A DNA stretch of 64,000 bases from Neurospora intermedia (GCA_037102815.1 BTPP01000002.1:2728001-2792000); one strand, 5' to 3'. Shown: positions 10,440-24,300, counted from the stretch's first letter. Translations and numbers: made by a program. Notes: generated by a model from the letters alone, not told the origin.

Positions 10440-11648
10440 CTATACACTTAATATCCCCATCTCCTCTAACACCTTTCTGTACTCTCCGGCCTCCCTCTCC
10501 ATCTCCTCCATCTCCCTCGCCGTCCTCGCCGCATCCTCGATACTAGGGAAACTTCCTCCCGGCTTTGGTCTCGCCTGCAGTTCCGCCACTCCCTCCTCCT
10601 CCTCCTCCTCCTCCTGTAAAATTGCCTCCACCTCTTTGCTCTGGACGTCACCCCCTCTCCCGTTTAATTGTTGTCCTCTAAGAGCACGCTCTCGTTGCTG
10701 CCCAAAAGTACTGCTGTGCTGAAGATGATGCTGATGATGATGAGGCCCACCACCGCTACCGTTACCGTGCCCATGCCCGTGCCCGTGCCCATGATCCCTA
10801 TCCCACAACGCCCCCCCAATATTCCCCTTCTCCTCCGCCATCCACTCATACAGCGCATCCGACGGCGTCTCGGTGTCCTTGGCGCTCACGTTGCGAATCC
10901 GCGGGATGACGTGCACGTGTACGTGGGAGACGGTTTGGCCGGCTTCGGGACCGTCTTGTACGGCAATGTTGAAGGAGCCGCCTGTTTCCAGCATCACTTT
11001 ATCTTCTTCAACTCCACCCTCCTCCTCCTCCTCCTCCTTCTCGTTCTCCCTCTGTTTTGGGCGGGTGGTGGTGGTGGTGGTGGTGGTACCAGGGTGGAAG
11101 TAATACCGTCCCAACATCCTCTGCACCACTTGCACGGTAGAAAACAAATCGGTGACTTCGGCGGGGGAGAGGTCGGTCAATCGCTTGTGCGGGACCAAAG
11201 GGCAGACGAGGACGTGGCCGGGGAGAAGAGGTTTGAGGTTCACCAGGGCGAAGGAGTGAGGGGTCCGGAGAAAGACTTGGTGGGTTACTTTGAAGGGACC
11301 GAAGTGGATTTCATTGTCGCTGCAATGGGATTGTTGTGTTGATGTTGGACGGATGTTCCCTTCCGAAGGGTCGGAAGAGGTGCTCATTGTCATCTTTCCT
11401 GTTGCTGTTGTTGTTGGCGGTGCGACCTTGAAGAGGGTTGAACCAAGGAGGGTGGTGGGAAGGATCGATGAACGGCCGGTGAGTGTTGTTGGCGTGGATG
11501 GTGGTAGAGTTTTGTTGTGCTTGGGGATGCGCGGGGCAGCGGAAAGGCTGATAAGTTGTTGATGTTGTCTTCTGATGACAATGTTGGTCTTTCCACTTCT
11601 GATCAACAAACTAAGGTCACTCTCTGTCTTTTTGAAGATGTGCCCCAT
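10440..11648 (-). CDS. Fhit-type HIT-domain hydrolase with long extensions
   Basis: The core resembles Fhit/Hnt2/Aph1 enzymes, which cleave diadenosine polyphosphates such as Ap3A to AMP plus nucleotide. One exon encodes 402 aa. The HIT core lies at about residues 115-250: HSFALVNLKPLLPGHVLVCP, then GGSFNIAVQDGPEAGQTVSH, then the histidine triad HVHVHV at residues 242-247 with the central nucleophile expected at H244. This is far longer than the usual ~150-200 aa. The first ~85 residues are basic with only two acidic residues, possibly a mitochondrial presequence, or translation may start at M86 (11393). A poly-Thr/poly-Glu insertion separates the HIT strands, and the C-terminal half holds a (His-Gly) run, a poly-Glu tract and a coiled-coil-like Glu/Arg end. 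No intron is needed. The exact substrate is inferred from family only. Confidence 0.85.
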   Translation of the reverse strand: MGHIFKKTESDLSLLIRSGKTNIVIRRQHQQLISLSAAPRIPKHNKTLPPSTPTTLTGRSSILPTTLLGSTLFKVAPPTTTATGKMTMSTSSDPSEGNIRPTSTQQSHCSDNEIHFGPFKVTHQVFLRTPHSFALVNLKPLLPGHVLVCPLVPHKRLTDLSPAEVTDLFSTVQVVQRMLGRYYFHPGTTTTTTTTRPKQRENEKEEEEEEGGVEEDKVMLETGGSFNIAVQDGPEAGQTVSHVHVHVIPRIRNVSAKDTETPSDALYEWMAEEKGNIGGALWDRDHGHGHGHGHGNGSGGGPHHHQHHLQHSSTFGQQRERALRGQQLNGRGGDVQSKEVEAILQEEEEEEEGVAELQARPKPGGSFPSIEDAARTAREMEEMEREAGEYRKVLEEMGILSV

Positions 11649-12476
11649 GCGCAGCCCTGTGGATATGACTTCCAGGCGATCTGAGATTTGGTCATAAAGA
11701 TGATGTCAGACGTTCCGGTAGTTAGGGAACCTAGTTCTATGTTGTCAAAGCTTGGGTTTCACGACAGGCGGGTGTTGGACGACGACGTACGAGAGCTGGT
11801 GTTGCGGTGAGGTGAGACACGAACACAGCTCGGTATACACTAAGTGTCGCTGACAGCGGTGTCTTGACAGCCCATGATATTGGTGGAGACTGCGGCGCAT
11901 GGATGCTTTGCAGCAGTGACGTTACACTCAACGACAGGGCAGCTTAAGCGACCAATTCGATGAAAGACAAGGACCGAACGATCCATCGCGATTTCCACAA
12001 TGTTCGCCAATTCACTTGCTCAGTCCTCAGCTATTCTCGAGGTATTCGCATACACTCCTTTATTGTCGAGAATGCTATCTGTATCGATCTAAAACGACAT
12101 CTTGATTTTATGAGAGACGATTCCCAATTCAAGCTGGCCAACTCCAACGACTACTAATGCACTGGCCTTTGAGGTCGACACTATCACCAACTTATACACA
12201 CGTGTATCGGATCATTGATAAATGAGAGGAGTTTACATAGTACAATCCTTCAAGTGGTATTTCCCGTCTTTGCAGAAGATTCACCTTTCTAGGCAGAGCA
12301 TCCAAGCGATGTAAACAACAAGAAAAAAAAAAGCCACCTTGATAGATACAGCATCCAAGCGATTTAAGCAACAACAAAAACCACCTGATGTAGAGAAATC
12401 TATCCACGCATACATACAACCAAAATGACAAGGGGAGATTGCGAAAGGGCTAGAAATAAGCATGGCATACTAAATC
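11649..12476. other. Intergenic between HIT gene and MFS gene
   Basis: This 828 bp stretch lies upstream of the HIT gene and downstream of the MFS gene. It holds the imperfect tandem duplication at 12297-12392 listed separately. No coding exon is supported. Confidence 0.55.
12297..12392. repeat. Imperfect two-copy tandem repeat
   Basis: Two copies start at 12297 and 12350, 53 bases apart. Both begin AGCATCCAAGCGAT and continue with an A-rich stretch and CCACCT. They differ by substitutions and by the length of the A-run. The repeat lies just downstream of the MFS stop codon, in its probable 3' UTR. Confidence 0.8.
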
Positions 12477-14561
12477 TTACAAGCCAGGTATAACCTCCTC
12501 ATCCTCCAACAGGTCCTGTCTCTGCCTAATTTGTGTCGATCCTGAACCAGCTGACGAAGGTCTCGGTTCATCATCCTCTGCTATGAATACTACAAGAAAT
12601 TGTCAGCGGGTGCCAAAACAAATCAAAGCCACGGCCGATGAGGGCCTTCCAAAGGGGACAGAACATACCATGAGGTCTAACAGTAAAAGACGCTACCAGC
12701 GCTACCGAAAAAATAGCACACAGCAACACAAAAAACGCCTGCGGATACGTCGACACGGTCGCTGCATACAGCCCATTGAAGATGATGGGGAAGAAGACAC
12801 GTGCCAGGGCATGAAGCAGCCCTACAGCTCCCAGCAACTGTCCCACTCGCTCAGTAGGAACATGCTTGCTTATAGAGGCCTGAATCGATGCCGATCCGAG
12901 GCCCCCAAAGGCTGCGATGACGGCTGACAGGATAAACCACTCCTGGGTACGAGCAAAAATGTACCCGCCAATTCCGATAACATCGGAGATCAGGGCACTG
13001 CGCAGAACCCAGACGTCCAGTTCGTCGGCGCCGACATTCTTCTCGTCAACCGGCACGTTGCCAGACTCCCTCCTTCGTCGAGCTGCAGGCCGAGTGCGGA
13101 AAATGTAATTGATGACGGGGAAAATGCCAATGAGAACGAAGATCCGGACCATCGAGACCAGGGACATGAACCGCGAAGCCTCGAGGTTTCCCCAACCGAA
13201 CACAAATTCTGTGTACAAAATCAAGATGGTGCCGGAGCTCATGGCAGCTCCAAGGATGGACATGTCGATGAGTGCCAGCGTGACAAGATTGCGACGCAGA
13301 CGCTTATGTTGAGGCCCCGACGGAAACAGGATCTTCAGCGGAGCAAAAGGGTTCGCCCTGTGCACAGAGCGCACGCCATGTCCGAAGTGCTTGCCAAATG
13401 GGATGAACTTGGACACCGCGGCTGCCCAACGGGGAACTTCCCCGAGAGCCTCCTGCTCTCTGGCGTATTTCTCGCGTGCGAGGAGCTGCCGCCTCGGGGA
13501 GAGCGATTCGGGGGTGACGAAGTAGATGAACAGGATGAAGACGATGTGGCAACCAAGGGTGACGTAAAAGATGGACAAAAGGGATCCTGTCCACTTGACG
13601 AAATAGCCGGCTAGGAGAGGACCGAAGGCGAGGCCGGTGAACAGGCACGCGTGGAGGTAACCAATGGCAACGCCTCTCTTGGATGGGGGCGTACAATCGC
13701 TGGCATACGAGTGGATGAGGACGCTGCCGGCAGTGAAGGAACCGGCCAGGCCGTCGAAGAAGGCGCCGAGCAAAATCCAGCTGTAGTGAACGGTATCTGG
13801 ATACTTCCCAGCCAAGATGACCGTAATCTCGGAAACGACACCACCGACGGAACAGATGGCCACCATCGATGTGCGACCATATCGATCCGAGAGTGCTCCG
13901 AGCTTGGGTGCAGTGAAGGCGCTGATTATGCCCACCAAAACGCTCATGCACAATGTGAAGCTTGCAACTAGGCGCTGCACGTCGGGGATGTTGCATTGGG
14001 GGTTGTTGCCGCCGTGGATAACAGGTGTGAAGACGAAGCTGGGATCTGCTGCTGATCTATCGGCAAAGTACCGGTCACATATGAGAGTGATGATTCTGGA
14101 TTTCATTAGTTTGAGGAACGAGAATTGGTCCATACCCACGGGCTGTGAGGCGGGCGACATGGTTCAACAGCGAGGGAATCCTACAGATTAATCTTGGGGA
14201 CCAAAGAGCCTCCAAAGGCCAAGGTGAACATGGCATAAGGTGCCACCAGCCACCAGACCTGTGTTGTTGATTAGCAACTCATCAAAGCAATAGTCAAAAG
14301 CTTGGAACATACAGCTGGTTTTCTCCACCATGGTAGCCCTTCAAAGTCCTTCATTGCAGCCCAGCTGTCCTTGCGAGCACCATGGCCGCCGTCAGGACCC
14401 AACAGGCCCGTCGCTTCGGTGTCATTGTCCGTAAGTCCCTTGGTGTTGAGGGTGTCGCGAAGACGTGCCGTATCTGAGTCCATGCCTTGGAAATCCATCG
14501 TAGTGCCCCGAGTCAGAGTTGATGCGGGATCCGAATCCGGAAAGCCGCTGTGTGTAGCCAT
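12477..14561 (-). CDS. MFS transporter, YCR023C/tetracycline-resistance-like
   Basis: The product is a predicted integral membrane transporter of the major facilitator superfamily, 620 aa. Four exons fit: 14561-14313, 14258-14185, 14095-12669 and 12589-12477. They join LPWWRKPA to VWWLVAPYAMFTLAFGGSLV (TM1), then VPKINL to IITLICDRYF. The loop after TM2 carries GALSDRYGRTS, the MFS motif A. Further helices include WILLGAFFDGLAGSFTAGSV and GVAIGYLHACLFTGLAFGPL. A long cytosolic loop with basic clusters (RRRRESG, residue ~450) divides the two six-helix halves. The last exon encodes the hydrophilic tail FIAEDDEPRPSSAGSGS. The first ~75 residues are hydrophilic. M at 14561 is the first ATG in frame; the open frame upstream begins with TTG. 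The substrate cannot be read from sequence; homologues are usually annotated only as MFS drug- or solute-type carriers. Confidence 0.88.
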
Positions 14562-16369
14562 ATTGGGCCCAGTCCGGGCGTTGATGTGTTGCCGCCTCGG
14601 GTCCCACCAGCGTTGCCTTTCAACGCCTGGTGTTCTTGCGTGCTCGAGCACAGTATCCGTCTCGAGCGTGATACTCAAGATCAGTATGCAAGCCCAAGCT
14701 GTGTATTCAGCAAAGAGAGGATTGAAAGTGAGAGTGAAAAGTAAGGAGAGTTAAGAGTGAAAGAACCGCGTGTGACAACAAACGCTATTGCGCCATGGGC
14801 GGAATTACTTTTTAGTTGGCAATGCTCGCACTAAGAGGAAAAAAGCACATGCGCGTAGGGTTTCTTATCTCGTCGCAAGCTACTGCCGGAGTAGAGATGA
14901 TGGTTCGCTGGCGCGGCCCGATATATGTCCTGCACCAGATGCTGCTGCAACGGGTCTATTGGTGATGGATTGATTGATTGATTCCAACTGGCAGATCAAT
15001 GAAGTATGTTTTATCCTATCAGAATATAGGAGCCCAGATATATGTAATGCGAGCAAAGCTGGATGAGATTTTGTGGTTCTTGAACAAAGCCAGTACACGC
15101 CTCGTCTGATATCGATGTTTCGTCAGAGTGCAGCAACCGCTTACCCGGGAAGAACGATAACGGTAGGGAGGGATGAAAGAGGGGGGGAAAGTTGTGGATG
15201 AAGGGGGAGCGGGATGCCCCTGGGACGGAGATGATGGGAAATGGAACTGAAAACCTAAGCCACTCAAGGAAGCAAAAGGTAGGGTCAAGAAGAAACCTCG
15301 CTTCCAGGTTTCAGTTCCATGTGGCCCGCGACTAGACATTTGAAAAACGCCGAAAAAAGAAGGTCCAGAAAAAAAGCCTATGGAATCTGGGGAAAACGAA
15401 CGCTTGTTTGTTCCGATATCGATTTCCAACAGTCCTGAACTGCTAGGCGCTACATAAGATACACGGCAGTACTTTGTCGTCTAGCAATATCTCCCCCTAT
15501 GCTGCAGATCACCCCTGTACTAAGCCCTGTGGTTGGATGTCTTGGAAGGAGCTGTCACTGCAGCAGGTATTTATAAGTACCCGCCTACTACCTAGTCTAC
15601 GTAGAGGTAATTTGCCCGATCCCGTCTACAATCGGTCGGTCGGCCGGGCACCTCTAGGGTTCCGAATTCCGAACCCTCCACGCAGAGATTGTGTTGCTTT
15701 GGTTGCTGCTGTCTCACCCTGGATCTGCGTCCGCTTTCAGACACTTTTGTTTTCCCCTCGTCGACATTTGCCAAATCGGTGTACCCCATTAGTCGAGTCG
15801 CAAAACCGATGCAATTACAGTACAGTTTGCATCTTGCCCCCCACCTTCCGATGGTAGATAGACGGAATGCGAGCCCAACTAAGCAACCCAATGGGCCACG
15901 CTTCAACTCATCTATGGAGTGATGGCTTGTCCTCTACCGTAGAGACTCCGCGGGCGGCCAGTACACTATAAACAGTAGTCGATGACGCAGCCATTAAGAC
16001 GTTGCCAGGGATCCCTACCATGCTTTGCATTCTCCCCCACGACGAAATAACTTGCCTCGGCTCTGATTGATAAGCCACCACCACACCACCGTCACATAGC
16101 ACCTCACCAAGGCACATTTGATCTGAACAACGCTCGACCACCTCGTTTGTAGTTCGCTGTCGCCATGCCAACCTTTGCTCTGCCGACCATTGTTCCAACT
16201 TGAGTAGAATCTTCACTTTTATGTATGCCTCCGGTTCATGGAAAAAGCCAGTTCTTTCGTACGCAAAACGCATGCACATACGCGGTCCATCCCTTTTTGA
16301 AAGCCGCCCGTATTACAGATTTTGTTTGAAGTATTGTACATGATATTATAGCCTCCCCCATCATTTGTT
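14562..16369. other. Intergenic between MFS and ferrochelatase genes
   Basis: This 1.8 kb stretch contains the upstream region of the MFS gene and the 3' side of the ferrochelatase gene. Open frames are all short and lack domain signals. A GGTCGGTCGGCCGG run occurs near 15632, and a very similar run occurs near 26460. Nothing else stands out. Confidence 0.5.
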
Positions 16370-17783
<1,414 letters not shown>

Positions 17784-18438
17784 GATGAGAAAAACCGAAA
17801 GAAGGGAGTTTTAGACACAGCTCAGATCAAGCTCGGTTTTCCAGGATAAACATGTAAAAACTTGGTGGCCAAAGAGTGAAGAATATAGTGGTTTATATCA
17901 GTCAGGGACAGAGAGAGAGTGACGCTGCGTGGGCGGGACGGGACGGTGGCTTCTTTCAGACGTGTTAAACTCGGCCGAACAGCCTGCGAACTGGAGCTGC
18001 GATCCTGTGGAGTGATGCCGGGACTGCTGCAGGGGTAGCTGTATCGGAAACCTCCCAGTCTCCAACTGCTGACCATTTCTTGACTGCCGTCTGGCGCTTT
18101 TCAGGGCCACTGCAGCAGTCGGACAGAAGAGAGGAAGCACGGGCCATGTAGGTGCCTGAAAGTGCAACTGGCTTTTGTCGACGGTTGAGACTGAGCTTCA
18201 TCTAGTAGCCAATCACATCACACCACTTGACAGTCCTAGTGCTCCCAGGTCACATGCATTGGCGTTTAGGCAGTCGTTGTCGCGTCCCCATCGCGTTTCC
18301 TGCATGAAGTCATCACCTTGACAACTTCGAAATCCCAATCTCAGCGTTTACTCATCGTGAATCATCCGACTGCAACTTTTCACCCCTCCTTTCGTGTAAC
18401 CAGAAGCAACCCGAATCAGGGCTTAAAGTCCTTTCAAA
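17784..18438. promoter_or_regulatory. Divergent promoter region, ferrochelatase / Ku70
   Basis: Only 655 bases separate the start codons of two oppositely transcribed genes, so both promoters must lie here. Open frames inside are short and unsupported. No specific motif is claimed. Confidence 0.6.
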
Positions 18439-20484
18439 ATGTCTTGGAGGAAGGATGAGGATGAGAGACCAGACGGCGACGAAGGCGATGAGGAGTTGGA
18501 TGAAAAGGTTAGCAATCACCAATCTACTCACGGTCATCAACAAGCTTGCTGACAACGAGGTCAGGACTACAAAACACAAAAGGATGCAGTACTATTTGCC
18601 ATCGATGTGAGCAAATCGATGTTGAAACCACCGCAGACTACGGGGGATAAGAAAGCCGACAAGGACTCTGCCCTGACAGCAGCCCTGACCTGCGCCTACC
18701 AAATCATGCAGCAGCGAATTATCTCCCAGCCCAAAGACATGATGGGTGTGTTGCTCTTTGGAACCGAAAAGTCCAAATTCCGCGATGATTCGGGCAATGG
18801 CACAGGATATCCTCACTGCTATCTGCTATCCGATCTCGATATACCCGGCGCCGAAGATGTCAAGAAGCTCAAGGCCTTGGTAGAGGATGGCGAGGATGAA
18901 GACGAAATCATGGTTCCGTCCAAAGAACCCGTCATCATGTCCAACATGCTCTTCTGCGCCAACCAGGTCTTCACCACCAACGCAGCCAACTTTGGGTCCA
19001 GACGCCTGTTCATTGTCACCGATAACGATGATCCTCACGCTGGTGATAAGCAGGCAAAATCATCTGCCGCCGTTCGTGCCAAGGACCTTTACGACCTTGG
19101 CGTTGTTATCGAACTTTTCCCCATCAGTCGGGAGGACAAGAAGTTCGACCTGTCCAAGTTCTACGACGTAAGGAAGCGTGCATGTCAAGTTACTGAACCC
19201 TACGCTGATTTTGAGTAGGATATTATCTATCGCGATCCGGCAGCTGAAGCTGGACAGTCAGAAGGTCCCAAGACTTCCAAGTCTGGCGACGGTTTGACGT
19301 TGCTCAACTCCTTGATCTCCAACATCAACTCGAAGCAAACCCCGAAGCGGTCATATTTCTCAAACTTGCCCTTTGAGCTTGCCCCAGGGCTCACTATCTC
19401 TATCAAAGGGTACATGCCACTCAACAGACAAACCCCCACCCGCTCATGCTACGTATACGAAGGAGAGGAGCAGGCTCAGGTTGTCCAATCGGAGACCGCG
19501 CAGGTTGATTTTGCTGCCCGAACCGTCGAGAAGTCGGAACTGAGGAAAGGCTACAAATTTGGCGGCGAGCATATATGCTTCAAACCCGAAGAGCTGGCGG
19601 AACTTAAACAGATGGGCAAGAAAACACTTCGAATCATTGGATTCAAGAAGCGGTCCAAGATCCCGTCCTGGGCTTCGGTCAAAAAGTCCATATTCATATT
19701 TCCCAGCGAGGAGCAATATGTCGGCTCCACTCGCGTGTTCTCTGCTTTGTGGCAGAAGCTCCTCAAAGATGACAAGGTGGGCATCGCCTGGTTCGTCGCG
19801 AGGGAGAATGCCCATCCCGTCATGGTAGCCATATTTCCTTCCGGAAACCCGGACGACGAGGAGGCAAACACGCCGTACCTACCTGCAGGGCTTTGGCTCT
19901 ATCCACTTCCGTTCGCAGATGATGTTCGAAGCGTGGACCACGTAACAGCGCCTCCAAGGCCCGCAGACGAACTTACAGACCAGATGAGGCAAGTCATCCA
20001 GAACTTGCAACTTCCCAAGGCTATGTATGACCCGCGCAAGTACCCAAATCCCTCACTGCAATGGCACTACAAGATTTTACAAGCCAAGGCACTCGACGAA
20101 GAAACCCCCGATACTATTGACGATCTCACGTTGCCCAAGTACAGGCAAATTGACAAAAGGGTCGGCGGTTACCTTGCTGAATGGAAGGAAATGCTTGCCA
20201 AGAAAGCCAATGATCTTCAGAACACCAGAGCGTTCAAGCGTGAGTTCGAGGAAGATGACGAAAGGCCGGCAAAGCGAGCGAAACCAAGCAAAAAGGGTGC
20301 CAGTGGTGGTGGCGGACCGGCCAACAGCAACGCAGACCTGAAGAAAGCATTTGAACAGGGCACGCTTGGCAAGATGACGGTAGCTGAGCTGAAGGACATT
20401 ATGGCAAGCAAGGGCATAAGCACGGCCGGTAGGAAGGCTGAGCTAGTTGAGAGACTTGAACAATGGGTTGAGGAGAACTTGTGA
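18439..20484 (+). CDS. mus-51: Ku70, non-homologous end-joining DNA-end-binding subunit
   Basis: Ku70 pairs with Ku80 to form a ring on DNA ends, starting non-homologous end joining and affecting telomeres; it acts in the nucleus. Three exons (18439-18507, 18565-19167, 19219-20484) encode 645 aa. The short first exon encodes [20 protein letters not shown]. The vWA-like N-terminal domain begins [20 protein letters not shown]. The Ku core begins near [10 protein letters not shown] and runs through [20 protein letters not shown] and [20 protein letters not shown]. After a basic linker ([12 protein letters not shown]) the protein ends in a SAP domain, [20 protein letters not shown]. Introns of 57 and 51 nt are both in phase 0. 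Length and domain order match fungal Ku70 throughout. In Neurospora the gene is named mus-51. Confidence 0.96.
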
Positions 20485-21388
20485 TTGTGAGGTTTGCTTG
20501 TTAGCATGCGGTGTTGTTGGAGTCTTGTCATCTTGGGTTTCAGTTGAGTGTTTAAGCTAGGCGTTCTCACAGGACAGTGACGATAGTTGCTGGAAATAAA
20601 CAGGCCATGTCGCGGATCTTGTACTGGATCTGCCGGATAGATAAGTCAAGTTCATAGTAGATCACAAGCCGACCTTTCAGTCCAATACTGTAGTGTCATT
20701 GTCGGAAAGGATGAAAGAAGTGTACCCGGTGCTTACCTCATACGCAACGCTTGGCAAAGGAACCGCTTTATACACTTCGAAGTCGATCTATCTAGCGTAT
20801 ATCTTGGTGTTCTGAATGGTCTACTGAGCTTACCGACCCCGTTGGCACGTCCTATCTGCAGATGATTCCCAGATCTAGGTACCTCCTCTACAACCTCAAG
20901 ACCGCAACGGGCTTACTTACTGCGTAGATAGCGGGAGGCGGGGGGATCTACTTTGAATGAGAAGAAGTGGAACCCTGGTCTTGATGCGGCTTCAATCCTT
21001 AAATACAGTGGGGTGAGGCCCTGAAGTGCGGTCCATAGCGGGCCGCTGCTCGTGTTACACAGGCATTCCCAGTCGCAATTCTTACAGCGGTACTAGGGTA
21101 CCCACACGTCCACCAAGAAAGCGAACCTCAACCGCCGCGACTCCACCATTTTCGAGCTGCCCGCGTTTCTGAAAGAACGACGCGCATAGCGGGCGGGCAT
21201 CATCACGACAACCACCTCGATTTTTCATTTCGACTACCCTTCACTCGACGGCCGTCCGACTGCTGCGCCTCTTGTCGCCGATGATTATAGAGACTACTTA
21301 GCGACTTTCGACTTCATTTCGACCTGGTCTGGCTCAAACGTCCAAACACGAAACAGGATCTCACCACGGTGATTGAGAATCAAGCACG
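20485..21388. other. Intergenic, Ku70 to Zn2Cys6/Q-rich gene
   Basis: This 904 bp stretch holds the 3' flank of Ku70 and the promoter and leader of the next gene. The last ~300 bases are CG/CT-rich, typical of a fungal 5' leader. No exon or repeat is supported. Confidence 0.55.
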
Positions 21389-24300
21389 ATGGAGGCGTTG
21401 CTAGGCGCTTCCAACTCCAACCCTTCGTGCGGCTCCATCCTCGAGCTTAGAGAGCAACTGCGCAGCGTCTTCAGTACCAAGGTCACGGAAAAGAGAGCCG
21501 AACACGTCTCAGTCACATTGGAGCTGCGCTCGACCAGCGTGTTTCATATTCCAGTCACCGAGCCTGAGAACGAGCAACTTGAGCAAGCCGCCTCGATCGA
21601 TCCGTCGTTGGGGGGCGCGCAATCCAGCGTAGCGCCTGTATCAGGAGAAGGAGGCGGCAACGGCAATGTCAATGGAAACCGACCAACACGGCAGATCAAC
21701 GCGATTGATGCGCTGATCAACCAGCCCTCCGACGACCACGTCTTGCAGAAATCGGTTGCGAAGCATATCATCACGACGCTGGGTGAAATCGATGGCAGTA
21801 GCTGGGCGGTGCGCCAGGTGTCACGCGGCGAACAGGGCTGGACATTTGGATACATCTGCAAGGATTCATGGCAAGCTTGGAGTCGCCAGAATGCTAAGAA
21901 TCCTGGCCGAGCGGTCATTGGCGAATGGAGCCAGAAGCCGGATAGTATGGATGCTGTTAATTTGAGTAAGTCTTGGTTATTGTTCGTCAGTATAATCGGA
22001 CTCTGGGCTAACAGCACATAAAGGCCGCCCTGCGTTTGACTGCAGAGGATCAGTAACGGTTGCGTTCTTGAAGGGCAGAAAAGTCATCGAAGTCAAATAC
22101 GATCATACGCCTCTTCACAAAACAGTGGGACAGCTTATCGAACTTCTAGTGCCTCCGCCGGCTCCTCGTGAACCCAAGCATGCGTTACAACGAAGGGAAC
22201 CAAAGAAGCCAAAGGAACCAAAGCCCCCAAGGCCCCCAAAGCCCCCCAAACAGCCAAAGCCACCCAAGGATCCCAATGCGCCAAAACCACCCCGGAAGAA
22301 GCGGCCCGCAGGCGAAGGTGGCGCAGGAGACGGTACTCAACCCAAGAAGCGCCGCAAGAAGAAGGACGCGGCTGCTGTTGGTCCAGACGGGAGTATCCTT
22401 CCGCCAGAGATGCCAGGTGCGTTACCAGTCGGAGAGTCATCTGAACGACCTCTTTATAACAGCCATGCAGGCGGCGATACCCAAAACGGCTACAGCACAT
22501 ATCCAGAAGGACTCGTCGGTCAAGCCCCAGCTGCAGCCGATGAGGGCGTTCATGTTCATTCCATTCTCAACATTCCTCCTGCCGAAGCAGCTAGGCGTCG
22601 CACGGTGGCCATTGACCTACTCGAATCAGGCGGCATTGACCCCAAGACTCTTTCCCCCGAACAGTTCAACATCTTTGCCAACCAAGCCCCCGAACTTCAA
22701 CAGGAGTCGTTGGATATGCTCAAGAAGTACGGTGCCGAGCGACTCCGCATCGTACACCCCGATAAGGAACAGGGAGATGGTGCACAAGCTGCTCCTGCTG
22801 CGCAGGCGGCCACAGCACCATCAACAGCGCCAATCAATCCCCCAAAGAAGAAGTCCAAGAAGAAGAAGTCCGGAGCAGTGGACAGTGAGGAGGGCGTTGC
22901 CGCGTCGGGTGGCAAGAAGAAGAAAAAGAAGAACAAGGAGAAATTGACAAGAGGCAAATGCGATCCTTGTCGCGATCGTAAAATACCGGTTCGTTTGGCT
23001 TACATCCCCTTATGCTTGATTTGCATCTGACCAGTGTACAGTGCACAAAGGAGAAACCATCTTGCTCGCAATGCACGACATCGGGGTTGCAATGTCATTA
23101 TGCTCTCGAGAGGAAAGTGAAGGACATTTCCCCAGAGTCAGAGGCAGAACCAGAGGCCCAGTCCGAGCCTGTAGTTGTCGAAGCCGATGAAGAGCCGGAA
23201 GGCTTAGGGTCGCCGGGTTTTCATAATGAGCCGGCTCATCATGAACCGGCTAGCCATGAACCCTTCAACCAAGAACAAGACAGTCATGATTCAATCGATA
23301 ATAATATGCCACACGGACTACCAACGTCTGGGTTGGTCTCACCTCAACCGGAATCATCAACAACATATCATCAGCCTTCCGACCTCTACCAGCAGTTCAA
23401 CTCGTCGGTGGACGCTTCGGCTACTCCTGAAGTGGCCCATACCGGCGTCACACCTGCAGCAATGGACTATATGCATTCGTCAGTTACTGACAACTCTTTA
23501 CACAACTTCTCATACACCCAACCTCAGTCTGAGCCCGAGCCGGCACCGGCACCGGTACCCGAGCCAGAACCCATACCTGAGCCTGTACCTGTTGTTGAGC
23601 AACCTCCCCCTGTCCAGCACACATCTCACTACGCTCAGCAGTCCAGCTCAACACAGGCGGGCGGTAGAACAAGACGGAGTCTGCCCTCAGGGCCATCGTT
23701 GCAAAGCGGTGCCATGAACGGTCACACCACCCATGCTCCAACGGAAAGCTGGACTCCTGTGCCGGTACCTACTATCCCGGCCGCCTACCAGAACAAGCCC
23801 TCTCCCAGGGCTTCAAGAGCAAGGAAGCCAGCACCAGCCGCACCTCAGACGTCAATGCAAAATACGACGCAGCACAGAACCCAGAATACTGTTCAACAAC
23901 CAGTGTCACAAGCGTTTGATGACCTGCGGCAAGCCTCAAGCTGGTCATCGGTCCCTCAACCTACTATTCCTGTCCAAAAGACAAGTCAACAACAGGCGCG
24001 CACCTCGCCCTATCAAGCAGCAGCCCAGACCGTTCGTACTTCGTCTCGGCAGGGCAACCGAAGCCAGAACCATACACCGGTACAGCAGCAAACCAGTGCG
24101 CCAGGACGGCATAGCCAGCTGCAAGCTTCCCAATCCCATACGGACAACTCTAATTACCAGTCCAATACAGGCGTAGCAGCCTCCACTTCGGTTGGTAATT
24201 ACGATAGCTATTCGCAGTATCCTACGTCCAGTAGCAGGACTGAAGCCACGAATACTCGCATGAACTATGAACCCTATACTAATCCGTCATCCACTACGTC

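Noticed and set aside
10668-11342. 224-codon plus-strand frame opposite the HIT gene
   Set aside because: It is the antisense of the HIT core; the minus strand has the histidine triad and a full-length frame.
15630-15650. GGTCGGTCGGCCGG run, also near 26460, as a dispersed repeat
   Set aside because: Too short and simple (GGTC units) to call a repeat family; it could arise by slippage independently.
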